The notes under the pieces: generated by a model | What the model was told of the DNA's origin: nothing | Databases searched by the model: none | The model's input: the letters and a program-made list of their open reading frames with translations, nothing else | DNA from: Pelagimonas sp. | GTDB lineage: Bacteria; Pseudomonadota; Alphaproteobacteria; Rhodobacterales; Rhodobacteraceae | Assembly (NCBI GenBank): GCA_025210345.1 | Contig: JAOARX010000035.1 | Location: 231,998-295,997 of the forward strand | Reading direction: 5' to 3' | DNA: 64,000 nt | Part shown: piece by piece, positions 35,218 to 45,878 of the stretch | Layout: each line of letters begins with the position of its first letter | Numbering within the stretch: the first letter of the stretch is position 1 | Translations under genes and position numbers: made by a program

Positions 35218-37263
35218 TTAACCCCGGCGGCGTCTGCGGCGGCCTCCGCGACCTTCGTCGCCTCCGGCGGTGTTAAAGCTCACATCCGGCAGCGTGACTT
35301 CGCCCGCCAGTTCCGGGAAGGGATCCGTGGCGTGGGGAATGGCATTGGCGGCCACGAAATGCTCTTGGAACTTGGGTTCGATCGCGGTTTCGACCTTGGT
35401 GATTTCACGCACGAGCGTCTCGATGCGCCTGCGTGCGGCTTGATTGCAAAGCGCGATGCGCGCGCCCGTGCCCGCGGCATTGCCGGCGGATTGCACCTTG
35501 TCCTGGGGCACGTCGGGGATCATGCCCAGCACCATGGCGTGCAGCGGTGAAATATGCGCGCCAAAGGCCCCGGCCAGAACCACGCGGTCGACCTTGTCGA
35601 CCCCACGCACATCCATCAACAGCCGGGCGCCGGCATAAAGCGCGGATTTGGCCAGCTGGATTGCGCGGATGTCACCTTGGGATACGGTGATGCGCGGGCC
35701 ATCTTCGGCGCTGGCATCGTGGATCACATAGACATTGGTGCGCCCTTCGCTTTCACAGCGCGGCGTGCCGGTTTGTTCGGCGCTGCCGATCAGGCCCGAA
35801 GGGTCCAACAGGCCCGCGATCCGCATCTCGGCGACGGCTTCGATGATGCCAGACCCGCAAATCCCCGTGATCCCGGTCTGTGCGGTTTCGTCCCAAAACC
35901 CGTCCTCATCTGACCATTTTTCGCAGCCAATGACCTTGAAACGCGGTTCTTTTGTTGCCGGGTCAATGCGGATGGCTTCGATGGCGCCCGGTGCGGCGCG
36001 CTGGCCCGATCTGATCTGAGCCCCTTCAAAGGCCGGACCAGTGGGAGAGGAACAGGCCAGGACACCCTGAGTGTCCCCCAGCAGGATCTCGGCATTGGTG
36101 CCCACGTCGACGATCAAGGCGAGATCATCGCTTTTGTCCGGCTCTTCCGACAGGGCCACGGCGGCGGCATCCGCCCCCACATGCCCGGCGATGCAGGGCA
36201 AGACATAGACCTGCGCGTTTTCATTCATCACCGTCAGGTCCAGATCGCGCGCGGCGATTGACATGGATTCCGAGGTGGCCAGCGCAAAGGGCGCCTGTCC
36301 CAGTTCCACCGGGTCAATTCCCAACAAAAGATGGTGCATCACCGGATTGCAGACAAAAACGGTCTCAAGGATCTGAAAGGGGCGAATGCCCGCCTCGGTG
36401 GCGATGGATTCCGTCAGCCCGTTGATCGCATTGCGCACGGCGTTGGTCATTTCCTGATCCCCACCGGGGTTCATCATCGCATAGGACACCCGGCTCATCA
36501 GGTCTTCGCCAAAACGGATCTGCGGGTTCATCACCCCCGAGCTGGCTTTGACCTGACCATTGCGCAGGTCACACAGATGCGCCGCGATGGTGGTTGATCC
36601 CAGGTCGATCGCCAGTCCATAGATCCGGTCTTCGGTCAGACCCGGCCACATGTCGATAATCTGATGCGCACCGGTCAGATGCGAGGTGTGCAGCGCGACG
36701 GTGATCTTCCAGTCCCCCTTGCGCAGCGTGGTCTGCAACCGGGGAAGCAGCGCCTGGGGCAGGGAGATGCCATCCAGTTCCCATTGGTCTTTCAGCGCGT
36801 TTTGCAGCCGCTCCAGATCACCGGAGGGCACATGCATGTCGGGCTCGGCCACCTCGACATAATAAAGGCGCGTGGCCGGATCCATTTCGATCACCCGCGC
36901 CGAAGCGGCCTTGCGCACCACCTGTTTGTGGACCTGGCTTTCCGGTGGGACGTCGATTACAACATCGCTTTGGACGGTGGCCTGACACCCCAGACGGCGC
37001 CCTTCTTTCAGGCCGCGCTTGTCGTCATAGCGTTGCTCGACCTTGTTCCAGTCGGATAAGGCCCCGTCGGAAACGGTGACGCCATGTTTGGGGAAATCGC
37101 CAAACGATGGGGTGATCTGGCATTTCGAACAGATCCCGCGCCCGCCGCAAACCGAATCCAGATCAACTCCCAATTGCCGCGCTGCCGTCAGAACCGGCGT
37201 CCCCACCGGAAAGCGGCCGCGTTTGCCAGAAGGGGTAAAGATCACCAGCGGGTCTTGGGTCAT
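35218..37263 (-). CDS. RACo-type corrinoid protein activase ([2Fe-2S] + ASKHA)
   Basis: A 681-residue protein. Residues ~1-100 are a ferredoxin domain with Cys39-x5-Cys45-x2-Cys48 and Cys93 ligating a [2Fe-2S] cluster. A linker domain follows, then an ATPase-like ASKHA domain from ~205 (GLAIDLGSTTIAAHLCDL; LIVDVGTNAEILLGD; GICGSGIIEAVAEM; VVLAGAFGAHI). Such proteins reduce inactive cob(II)alamin on corrinoid methyltransferase systems using ATP. ATG 37263 follows AGGAAG; the longer frame upstream has no family sequence. The C-terminus is an unusual Arg-rich tail (RGGRRRRRRG). An MttB-type methyltransferase is encoded 21 kb away; no corrinoid-binding protein is in the window. Confidence 0.88.
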   Translation of the reverse strand: MTQDPLVIFTPSGKRGRFPVGTPVLTAARQLGVDLDSVCGGRGICSKCQITPSFGDFPKHGVTVSDGALSDWNKVEQRYDDKRGLKEGRRLGCQATVQSDVVIDVPPESQVHKQVVRKAASARVIEMDPATRLYYVEVAEPDMHVPSGDLERLQNALKDQWELDGISLPQALLPRLQTTLRKGDWKITVALHTSHLTGAHQIIDMWPGLTEDRIYGLAIDLGSTTIAAHLCDLRNGQVKASSGVMNPQIRFGEDLMSRVSYAMMNPGGDQEMTNAVRNAINGLTESIATEAGIRPFQILETVFVCNPVMHHLLLGIDPVELGQAPFALATSESMSIAARDLDLTVMNENAQVYVLPCIAGHVGADAAAVALSEEPDKSDDLALIVDVGTNAEILLGDTQGVLACSSPTGPAFEGAQIRSGQRAAPGAIEAIRIDPATKEPRFKVIGCEKWSDEDGFWDETAQTGITGICGSGIIEAVAEMRIAGLLDPSGLIGSAEQTGTPRCESEGRTNVYVIHDASAEDGPRITVSQGDIRAIQLAKSALYAGARLLMDVRGVDKVDRVVLAGAFGAHISPLHAMVLGMIPDVPQDKVQSAGNAAGTGARIALCNQAARRRIETLVREITKVETAIEPKFQEHFVAANAIPHATDPFPELAGEVTLPDVSFNTAGGDEGRGGRRRRRRG

Positions 37264-37303
37264 GTCGGTCTTCCTATGTCTCGCCTCAGCGGGTCCGGGC
37301 ATA

Positions 37304-37319
37304 GGCCCCCTAAGGGGCC
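37304..37319. other. Short GC hairpin in the RACo upstream region
   Basis: GGCCCC (37304-37309), loop CTAA, GGGGCC (37314-37319). It could be a leader hairpin of the RACo mRNA. No riboswitch consensus was recognised around it. Confidence 0.35.
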
Positions 37320-37435
37320 GGGCGCGCGGACGGCCTCGGGGCCAGCATAGCCCGCTGATCAGAAAGGAAAAGCAGTTGCGCGACCAAAACCTGTATGAAG
37401 GCGGCATGTTTAGGGCAGGCCCTAGGGGTAGGACC

Positions 37436-37942
37436 CTATGTCGAAACGCGAAAGACCGTATTGGGATAGCGCTGATCGTCGATCACGAAATCGGTTTGCC
37501 CGATGATCTCCGCCCCCTGCGCGGTGTAAAATCCGATCGCCGGGGTGTTCTCGGAGTTTGTGGTCAGCCACAGGTGATCGTGTCCCAATTGGCGGGCGAT
37601 TTCCGAGGCTTTGTTCAGCAGCGCATGCCCCAGTTTGCGCCCCTGATGGCGGGGCTGAACGTAGAGCGTGGCAAGTTCAAGATCGTCCCCCGCCGCAACG
37701 GGGCAGGGGCTGTTTTCGCACAGCCGCATAAACCCGTCGATGCCCACGCGATTCTGGGAAACCCATAGGTGTTCGTGAGGCGTGGCCAGGATCTGGCGAT
37801 AGGCGCCGGGTGAATAGGTCGCCATGGCGTAATCCGCGAAAAAGCCGGAAACGCCTTGGCGCAAATAGGTACCAACCCAGACCTCGATGGAAAGCGCAGC
37901 CAGCGCGCTCGCATCCTCGGGGCGGGCCGGACGCAGTGTCAT
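37436..37942 (-). CDS. GNAT-family N-acetyltransferase
   Basis: A 168-residue protein with the GNAT fold: TLRPARPEDASALAALSIEVWVGTYL at the start, the acetyl-CoA binding turn VQPRHQGRKLGHALLNKASEIA (~95-115) and NSENTPAIGFYTAQGAEIIGQTDF near the end. The substrate is unknown. It is translated after the CoA-transferase gene, with a four-base overlap, so the two are an operon. Confidence 0.87.
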   Translation of the reverse strand: MTLRPARPEDASALAALSIEVWVGTYLRQGVSGFFADYAMATYSPGAYRQILATPHEHLWVSQNRVGIDGFMRLCENSPCPVAAGDDLELATLYVQPRHQGRKLGHALLNKASEIARQLGHDHLWLTTNSENTPAIGFYTAQGAEIIGQTDFVIDDQRYPNTVFRVST

Positions 37943-39087
37943 GCCTCGTCTAGCCAGCGCAGGATCTCACCACGGTTGCCGTCCAGGTCGGGGGCGGGTT
38001 CGCGGGTGGTCGGATCGGGGGCGTCGGACATCTTGATCGGGTTGCCCGCCGCCTTATAGGCTTGCCGCCCGGTCTTATCCAACACATCCACCACCATGTT
38101 GCGTGCCAGGATCTGAGGGTCTTTGAGCACCTGGTCAACCGTCTGGATCGGTCCGGTCGGAATGCCCGCCGCGGTCAGTTTGGAAATCCAATGGCTGCGC
38201 GTGTCCCCAAGGGTCACGGCTTCGATCAGGCGTTTCAGAAGACGGGCATTTTCGCAGCGCGCCGGATTGGTGGCAAAGCGCGGATCCTGCGCCAGAGGCA
38301 ATTGCAGTGTCATGCACAGCTTTTCGAACAGTTTGTCATTGCCGGCAGCGATGACGAACAGCCCGTCAGAGGCGTGAAAGGTCTCAAACGGCGTGATCGA
38401 GGGATGGCGCGCACCGGTCGGGCCGGGGGCTTCGCCGTTGACGGTGGTCAGGGCCACAGCATGTTCCAGCACCGCCAGAATACTGTCCAGCATGGCCACG
38501 TCGACCTTGCGCCCCAGGCCGGTTTTCTCCCGGTCCAAAAGCGCGGTCAAAATCCCCTGCGCCAGAAACATCCCGGAAATAATATCCCCGATCGACGCGC
38601 CGACACGCACGGGTTCGCGATCTTTTTCACCGGTGATCGACATCACGCCGCCGCGCGCCTGCACCACCATGTCATAGGCGGGGCGCTTGCTGTCCGGTCC
38701 GGTATGGCCAAAGCCGGACACCGCCCCGTACACCAGACGGGGATACTGGGCATGCAGCGTTTCCCAACCATAGCCCAGCCGCTCCATCACACCGGGGCGA
38801 TAGTTTTCGACCAGCACATCCGCCTTGGCCAGAAGGCGCTCGAACACCGCGCGGTCCTCATCCTCCTTGAGATTGAGGCGGATGGATTTCTTGCCGTGGT
38901 TGATGGTGGCGAAATACGCGGATTTACCGTCTTTGAAAGGTGGAAAGGCGCGGGTGTCATCGCCGGTTTCGGGGGGTTCGACCTTGATGACCGTGGCGCC
39001 CAGGTCGGACAGGGTCATGGTGCAAAACGGACCCGCTAAAACATGGGTCAGATCCAAAACAGTATAGCCGGTCAATGGGGCAGTCAT
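37939..39087 (-). CDS. CaiB/BaiF-family (class III) CoA-transferase
   Basis: A 382-residue type III CoA-transferase. Seen: GYTVLDLTHVLAGPFCTMTLSDLGATVIKVEPP, typical of the family start, and GFGHTGPDSKRPAYDMVVQARGG, which contains the catalytic Asp. The C-terminal part has the GIPTGPIQTVDQVLKDPQI element. These enzymes move CoA between carboxylic acids; the acids are not predictable here. It forms an operon with the GNAT gene and follows an XRE regulator gene on the same strand. Confidence 0.92.
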   Translation of the reverse strand: MTAPLTGYTVLDLTHVLAGPFCTMTLSDLGATVIKVEPPETGDDTRAFPPFKDGKSAYFATINHGKKSIRLNLKEDEDRAVFERLLAKADVLVENYRPGVMERLGYGWETLHAQYPRLVYGAVSGFGHTGPDSKRPAYDMVVQARGGVMSITGEKDREPVRVGASIGDIISGMFLAQGILTALLDREKTGLGRKVDVAMLDSILAVLEHAVALTTVNGEAPGPTGARHPSITPFETFHASDGLFVIAAGNDKLFEKLCMTLQLPLAQDPRFATNPARCENARLLKRLIEAVTLGDTRSHWISKLTAAGIPTGPIQTVDQVLKDPQILARNMVVDVLDKTGRQAYKAAGNPIKMSDAPDPTTREPAPDLDGNRGEILRWLDEA

Positions 39088-39179
39088 GATGTCTCTCCGT
39101 TATTGCGGGTGCTTGAACCATAGTCCCATGACAAAACGGTAAAGCGCGTCTTTGCCGAAGAAAAGTGCTTACCTTGCCG

Positions 39180-40031
39180 CTATTTGTGTTCCACGTGATA
39201 ACGCACGTATTCGGGCAGATCGTTCAGATCGTAATAGGTCGGGGCCCGTGCCAGTCTAAGCAAATCGGCGAACTCGGGGCCAACGGGATCCAGCACCAGG
39301 TTGCTGTGACGCCGAAACCCCTGCCTCTCAAGCGATTGCGCGACGATAAAGCCAGAGACAGCGCTTTGTTTGAGCATGGCGGGCTTGTCGAAAAAGGCAA
39401 CATTCACAAATGAGCTTTCCATCGACCCAAAGCTGAGCGCCGCCAGACCAAAGGCGCCACCAAAGACAAAGCCGCGAAATTCGCGCCGGTGGGGCTGATG
39501 GAAGGCGGGGGTGTTGCGATACAGTTCGCGCGCGTCATAACCGCGATAGATGCGCAGTTTTCCAAGGGTTTTGAAGCTGACAGGGATCGCGCAATAGGCG
39601 CCGGGGCGGGCATAGGACTGACGCCAGATCACATATAACCCATCCTGGATCATATCCGTGGTGTCGACATCGTGGCGGTTTTCGGTGGCGAAAGACAGGG
39701 CCGCTTCGGTCCAGGGATCTCTGCGTGTGCGCAAGATGCTGGCCAGCGGGCCGCTTGATTTTTGCAAGGTTGCGATGAAATCCAGGTCTTCTGGTGGGAT
39801 GGGATCCAAAAGGATGCGCGCATCGACATGAAAATAGTCGCAAATGCGTTTCAGCACCACAGGCTTGGGAAAGGAGGTTCCGTTCAGGAACCGCGCCATC
39901 TGGACCTTGCTGATATCCAGATCACGCCCGACCTGGGCAATCGACGGGCGCAGAGCGCACAAGAGTTTCAGGTTTGCCGCGAACACATCATTGGTCGCGT
40001 GACGCGCATCAGGATTGGACGAAGAGGACAT
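39180..40031 (-). CDS. XRE-family transcriptional regulator with large effector domain
   Basis: A 283-residue protein with an N-terminal helix-turn-helix (residues ~17-70: NLKLLCALRPSIAQVGRDLDISKVQMARFLNGTSFPKPVVLKRICDYFHVDARIL). The remaining ~200 residues form an uncharacterised domain with conserved-looking aromatics (YVIWRQSYARPGAYCAIPVSFKTLGKLRIYRGYDA). It is not the ScfR/RamB type, which is much longer. Two inverted repeats lie 93-153 bases upstream, likely sites for it or another factor. It may control the CoA-transferase/GNAT operon downstream. Confidence 0.83.
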   Translation of the reverse strand: MSSSSNPDARHATNDVFAANLKLLCALRPSIAQVGRDLDISKVQMARFLNGTSFPKPVVLKRICDYFHVDARILLDPIPPEDLDFIATLQKSSGPLASILRTRRDPWTEAALSFATENRHDVDTTDMIQDGLYVIWRQSYARPGAYCAIPVSFKTLGKLRIYRGYDARELYRNTPAFHQPHRREFRGFVFGGAFGLAALSFGSMESSFVNVAFFDKPAMLKQSAVSGFIVAQSLERQGFRRHSNLVLDPVGPEFADLLRLARAPTYYDLNDLPEYVRYHVEHK

Positions 40032-40123
40032 GCCAGCTCAACGAGTTTGGGCAGCGCCGTTGGGATGGCCGCCATTTACGCGCTTTTTGGCGTAAGCTGA
40101 GCGATAGATCAACCTTTGCGGAC

Positions 40124-40184
40124 GAATTGAGTTCGCAATTCACCCATAGGAATATGCGGCCTGCTATTCGAATAGCGATATTCC
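40124..40184. promoter_or_regulatory. Operator-like palindromes upstream of the XRE gene
   Basis: Two symmetric sites: GAATTG/CAATTC (40124-40129 and 40136-40141, spacer AGTTCG), and a nested palindrome with inner GCTATTC/GAATAGC (40163-40176, no spacer) and outer GGAATAT/ATATTCC (40149-40155 and 40178-40184). They lie upstream of the XRE regulator start. Confidence 0.5.
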
Positions 40185-40207
40185 CCAAAAGGGTATGGTG
40201 GAGTTAC

Positions 40208-40504
40208 CTATTGTCTATCGACCGCATCCGCAAGTGTGTGCGTCTGCTCAGCATGTGTTGGTGTTGCATTTGCATCCTCGGCAGGTGCGAGTGTCTTTTT
40301 AATGCGCAGGGCCTGCGTTTCCAACTGGCTGGACAACAAGATCAAGGCCGCGACCGAGGCGGCCTCGGTGCGTCCGGCCAGGGAATAGGCGGCGTTCTCC
40401 GCATCTTTGGCTGCCCGTAACAACAGCGCAACCGGATCGGTCGTATCTTGGGGCACCTCGACGCTGCTGAACCTCGTCGCGGTGATCTCGGTATATCGTG
40501 TCAT
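40208..40504 (-). CDS. Small hypothetical protein
   Basis: About 98 residues from ATG 40504 (MTRYTEITATRFSSVEVPQD); ATG 40537 and GTG 40558 in the same frame are alternatives, and none has a clear ribosome site. The sequence is hydrophilic and probably helical (VALLLRAAKDAENAAYSLAGRTEAASVAALILLSSQLETQALRIKK). No family recognised. It could be an orphan gene or spurious. Confidence 0.4.
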   Translation of the reverse strand: MTRYTEITATRFSSVEVPQDTTDPVALLLRAAKDAENAAYSLAGRTEAASVAALILLSSQLETQALRIKKTLAPAEDANATPTHAEQTHTLADAVDRQ

Positions 40505-40677
40505 ATCGTGCCATTGCGAATAAAAGAGTGTAATCATCACTTTAGATAAGTTTTCCACAGGCGGCGAGATGCAAAAATGAACCCCTTGGTCTCAAAAATG
40601 AGGTGAATGTTGTCCGATGTGCGGTGCGAAGGGGAGCAATTTGCACAAAATCCCTTTTCTCTTTGCCCGTTCCATGA

Positions 40678-42168
<1,491 letters not shown>

Positions 42169-42180
42169 GCACCCGAATAC

Positions 42181-42208
42181 GGCCCCTGCCGCTGGCGGGG
42201 GCCTTTTT
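42181..42208 (+). terminator. Terminator of guaB
   Basis: GGCCCCTGCC (42181-42190), loop GCT, GGCGGGGGCC (42194-42203), one G-T pair, followed by TTTTT. Thirteen bases after the guaB stop. Confidence 0.88.
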
Positions 42209-42242
42209 CCATGCCCGTCCCTCAGGACTGCCCGGAGCCCCC

Positions 42243-43397
42243 ATGACCCCAGCCGCCCGCATCCAAGCCGCCATTGAGATCGTCGACCGCATCCGCGCGG
42301 GGCAACCTGCGGAAAAGGTTCTGACCAATTGGGCGCGGGCATCCCGGTTCGCGGGCGCCAAGGATCGGGCAGCGGTGCGTGATCACGTGTTTGACGTATT
42401 GCGCAAGTGGAACAGCACGGCGATTTTGGGCGGCGGCGAAACCGGGCGCGCGCGTCTGATCGGGCTTTTGCGCGATGCGGATGTCGATCCGGCCACGCTG
42501 TTCACGGGGCAGGGCCATTCCCCCCAGCCCCTGACACCCCAGGAACAGTCTGCTGGCCGCGCTCTGAGGGATGGTGAAGGGTTTGATATGCCGGATTGGC
42601 TGGCGGACAAGCTGACCGCCAGCCTGGCAGAGGCCGCGGCCCCCACGGCGCAAGCGCTTCGCAGGCGTGCGCCGGTGTTCTTGCGGGTCAACCTGATCAA
42701 ATCCACCCGCGAGGCGGCGATCCAGACGCTGATGGCCGAAGGCATCGAGTCCCGCGCACATGAGCTGTCGCCAAGCGCGCTTGAGGTGGTCGAGGGTACG
42801 CGAAAGATCGCCCACAGCGCGGCGTTCAAAACCGGTTTGGTCGAACTGCAAGACGCTGCCAGTCAGGCGGTGGTGGATGCGCTGCCCCTGACACCGGGTA
42901 TGCGGGTGCTGGACTATTGTGCCGGGGGCGGGGGCAAAACCCTTGCCATGGCCGGGCGTATCCCTGACGCCTCATATTTGGCCCATGACGCCAATGCGGA
43001 TCGCATGAAAGACCTGCCCGCGCGGGCCAAGCGCGCCGGCGCGCGGGTCGAGATTGTCAAACACCCCAAGGGGAAGTTTGATCTGGTTTTATGTGATGTG
43101 CCCTGTTCGGGCAGTGGATCATGGCGCCGTGCGCCCGAAGGCAAATGGCGCCTGACCGAAACGGGTTTTGAGGATCTGATCACGCTGCAAGCCAAGATCC
43201 TGCGGCAAGCAAGTGATCTGGTGGCCCCGGGGGGGACGTTGGCCTATGCGACCTGTTCGGTGTTTGAACAGGAAAACAGCGCGCAGGCGCAGGCTTTTTC
43301 ACAGGCTTACCCTGCCTGGCGTTTCCTAGCGCAGCGGCAATTCCTGCCCGCGGATGGCGGTGACGGGTTTTATGTCGCGCTCTGGGAGCGGGGCTGA
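42243..43397 (+). CDS. RsmB/NOP-family RNA (cytosine-5) methyltransferase
   Basis: A 384-residue protein with an N-terminal helical NusB-like part and a SAM-binding catalytic domain. Seen: LDYCAGGGGKTLAMA (motif I), CDVPCSGSGSWRRAPEGKWRLTE with the Pro-Cys motif, and LAYATCSVFEQENSAQ with the catalytic Thr-Cys. It probably methylates C967-equivalent 16S rRNA, but other RNAs are possible. It lies 74 bases after guaB, beyond a terminator, so it has its own promoter. Confidence 0.9.
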   Translation: MTPAARIQAAIEIVDRIRAGQPAEKVLTNWARASRFAGAKDRAAVRDHVFDVLRKWNSTAILGGGETGRARLIGLLRDADVDPATLFTGQGHSPQPLTPQEQSAGRALRDGEGFDMPDWLADKLTASLAEAAAPTAQALRRRAPVFLRVNLIKSTREAAIQTLMAEGIESRAHELSPSALEVVEGTRKIAHSAAFKTGLVELQDAASQAVVDALPLTPGMRVLDYCAGGGGKTLAMAGRIPDASYLAHDANADRMKDLPARAKRAGARVEIVKHPKGKFDLVLCDVPCSGSGSWRRAPEGKWRLTETGFEDLITLQAKILRQASDLVAPGGTLAYATCSVFEQENSAQAQAFSQAYPAWRFLAQRQFLPADGGDGFYVALWERG

Positions 43398-43499
43398 CAC
43401 TTTGCTGCGGGCCCACGGGGGCTTTTGCCCTGGATTGTAGACCGACAGCGGGAAGAATTCTCGCAACACAACTATCGGTTGCAATTTTTGCAAGATGAG

Positions 43500-43514
43500 T
43501 TAACGTCTCGTTAA
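43500..43514 (+). promoter_or_regulatory. CtrA-type box upstream of cckA
   Basis: TTAA CGTCTCG TTAA, an exact match to the TTAA-N7-TTAA consensus of the alphaproteobacterial cell-cycle regulator CtrA. It ends 25 bases before the cckA ATG. Confidence 0.6.
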
Positions 43515-43539
43515 TCGTCGTGCTCCTATCTCTAGAGAC

Positions 43540-45864
43540 ATGCATGAGCACATAGAATCAAAGCCGGGGGTCAGCTTGTCGGCGAATACACTCCAGATCG
43601 AGGGGCGCAAATCGCTGCCCGAGCTGATCAGCATCTGGTCCATGGTTGGTCTTGGGGGGCTTTGTCTTGTGGGCGCGAGCCTTTCACCGGACCCCTTGGT
43701 GTTGACGGCGGCTCTGGCGGCTGCGGTTGGCTTTTTTCTTGCCGGGATCGGGGTCTTGGGCTTTACCATGATCACCCGTCTGCGGCGCACACGATTTCGT
43801 GCCATGCTGATTGAGCTTATCGAGGGGGATCAGGCCTATTGCCTGCTGACCGATGCCGACAATCTTGTGGTGCACAGCAACACCTCTGCCCAAACAAGAT
43901 TTCACCCGCATGCGGGACAGACATTGCCGGAACTTCTAAGCGACGCTTTCGCTTCGTCCGAAGGGGTGGTGTTCCGTCTGCTCAACCGCGCGCGCGATAG
44001 TGGCAGTGCGGTTGAGGACATCACCAGCCACTCTGAGGGGTTTCGGGTCAGCGCCACCTTTATGCGGCATGGCTATGTGCTGTGGCGGCTGCAACCCGAT
44101 CAATCGCAACAACAAGCGGCGCAGCGCGCCACCACGCCGATTTTGGCGCTTGGGCGCAACAATGCGATCTTGTTCATGAATGCCGCCGCGCGTGAGCTGA
44201 TCGGTCAACGCCCCAAGGCGCTTGAGGATGTCCTGTCGGATCTGCCGCTGCGCCCTGGCGGGGTGCATCACCTGCACGGAGAGGGGAACACCCGTGTTCT
44301 GGTTCAGGCCTCGGATATTGGTGGCGGCCGTCGGGAACTGGTGCTTGCACCGCTGCCCGCCGTAGATGACCGCCCGCCGGAAACCGCCGGGTTCGATCGC
44401 CTGCCGGTTCCGCTTTTGCGGGTTTCCCCCCACGGGGCGATCTTGCAGGTCAACAAAGAGGCGGCGGCGCTGTTGGATTTGGCAGAGCGCCCGCCGGGCA
44501 ATCTGGCAGAGCACATGGAAGGGCTTGGACGGTCGATCAAGGATTGGTTGCAAGAAGCGGCCGAAGGGCGTGACCTGCACAAATCCGAATTTCTGCGCCT
44601 GACCCGTGAGGACCGAGAGGTCTTTGTTCAGGTGACGTTGAACCGGGTGGTCGAGAATGGCGAAACCATTCTTGTCGCGGTTCTCAATGATGCGACCGAG
44701 CTCAAAACGCTTGAAGCGCAATTTGTCCAAAGCCAAAAGATGCAGGCCATTGGCCAGCTTGCGGGCGGTGTCGCGCATGATTTCAACAACCTGCTGACCG
44801 CGATTTCCGGCCATTGCGATCTGCTTTTGCTGCGCCACGACCAGGGGGATCCGGACTATAGCGACCTTGTCCAGATCAACCAGAACGCCAATCGCGCCGC
44901 GGCACTGGTGGGGCAGCTGTTGGCCTTTTCACGCAAGCAAACGCTGCAGCCCGAGGTTCTGGATCTGCGTGACACGCTGTCGGATCTGGCGCATCTGCTC
45001 AATCGTCTGGTGGGGGAAAAGGTGCGTTTGACCCTGAACCACGACCCGGTTCTGCCCGCCGTGCGCGGGGATCGCCGCCAGTTGGAACAGGTTATGATGA
45101 ATCTCGTGGTCAACGCGCGCGATGCGATGCCCGATGGCGGGGAAATCGTGATCGAAACCGAACGCCGGATCCTGCGCGAGGCGCTGCACCGGGATCGCGC
45201 GATCGTGGCGCCGGGCACCTATGTGTCCGTCCGGATCACCGATGAGGGTATCGGCATTCCCAAGGACAAGCTGCAAAAGGTCTTTGAGCCGTTCTTTACC
45301 ACCAAGCGCACCGGTGAGGGCACGGGACTGGGGCTCTCGACGGTCTATGGAATCGTCAAACAGACCGGCGGATATATCTTTGTCGACAGTATCGTGGGGC
45401 AGGGTACCTGCTTTACGCTGTTGTTCCCAAGCCACGAAACCCTGGAAAAAGCACCCGCCACGCAAGAGGTGGATGAGCAAAACAAACTGCCGGAAAAGGG
45501 ATCGGGCGTGGTGCTTTTGGTCGAAGACGAGGCTCCGGTCCGCGCCTTTGCGGCGCGCGCCCTGCGGCTCAGGGGCTATACGGTGATCGAGGCCGAAACA
45601 GCCGAAGATGCGCTGGACAAGCTCGAAGATACCAACCTGCATGTGGATATTTTTGTCACCGATGTGGTGATGCCGGGGATGGATGGGCCCAGCTGGGTGC
45701 GCAAGGCGCGTGAAAACCGGCCCGATACCCGCGTGGTTTTTGTCTCGGGCTATGCAGAGGATGTGTTTGGCGAAGGCAGTGAAGAGATCCCCAATTCGGT
45801 CTTCCTGCCCAAACCCTTCTCATTGTCGGAACTGACTGAAACCGTACATCGGCAACTGGGTTAG
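43540..45864 (+). CDS. cckA: CckA, hybrid sensor histidine kinase
   Basis: A 774-residue protein. Two transmembrane helices lie at about 30-75, followed by PAS-like regions (~95-385), a HisKA domain with QLAGGVAHDFNNLLTAISGHCDLLL (phospho-His ~411), an HATPase domain (LVVNARDAMPDGGEI; GTGLGLSTVYGIVKQTGGYIFV) and a C-terminal receiver (VLLVEDEAPVRAFAARALRLRG; acceptor Asp in DIFVTDVVMPGMDG). CckA phosphorylates ChpT, which passes phosphate to CtrA and CpdR; in Rhodobacterales this pathway controls motility, gene transfer agents and quorum-linked traits. A CtrA box in front of it suggests feedback. Confidence 0.94.
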   Translation: MHEHIESKPGVSLSANTLQIEGRKSLPELISIWSMVGLGGLCLVGASLSPDPLVLTAALAAAVGFFLAGIGVLGFTMITRLRRTRFRAMLIELIEGDQAYCLLTDADNLVVHSNTSAQTRFHPHAGQTLPELLSDAFASSEGVVFRLLNRARDSGSAVEDITSHSEGFRVSATFMRHGYVLWRLQPDQSQQQAAQRATTPILALGRNNAILFMNAAARELIGQRPKALEDVLSDLPLRPGGVHHLHGEGNTRVLVQASDIGGGRRELVLAPLPAVDDRPPETAGFDRLPVPLLRVSPHGAILQVNKEAAALLDLAERPPGNLAEHMEGLGRSIKDWLQEAAEGRDLHKSEFLRLTREDREVFVQVTLNRVVENGETILVAVLNDATELKTLEAQFVQSQKMQAIGQLAGGVAHDFNNLLTAISGHCDLLLLRHDQGDPDYSDLVQINQNANRAAALVGQLLAFSRKQTLQPEVLDLRDTLSDLAHLLNRLVGEKVRLTLNHDPVLPAVRGDRRQLEQVMMNLVVNARDAMPDGGEIVIETERRILREALHRDRAIVAPGTYVSVRITDEGIGIPKDKLQKVFEPFFTTKRTGEGTGLGLSTVYGIVKQTGGYIFVDSIVGQGTCFTLLFPSHETLEKAPATQEVDEQNKLPEKGSGVVLLVEDEAPVRAFAARALRLRGYTVIEAETAEDALDKLEDTNLHVDIFVTDVVMPGMDGPSWVRKARENRPDTRVVFVSGYAEDVFGEGSEEIPNSVFLPKPFSLSELTETVHRQLG

Positions 45865-45878
45865 GGGCGGGGGCGCCG

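Noticed and set aside
39180..40031. ScfR/PccR-type acyl-CoA regulator that could bind the TTTGCAAA sites
   Set aside because: It is far too short for that family (~470 aa) and lacks its C-terminal domain beyond the common XRE helix-turn-helix.
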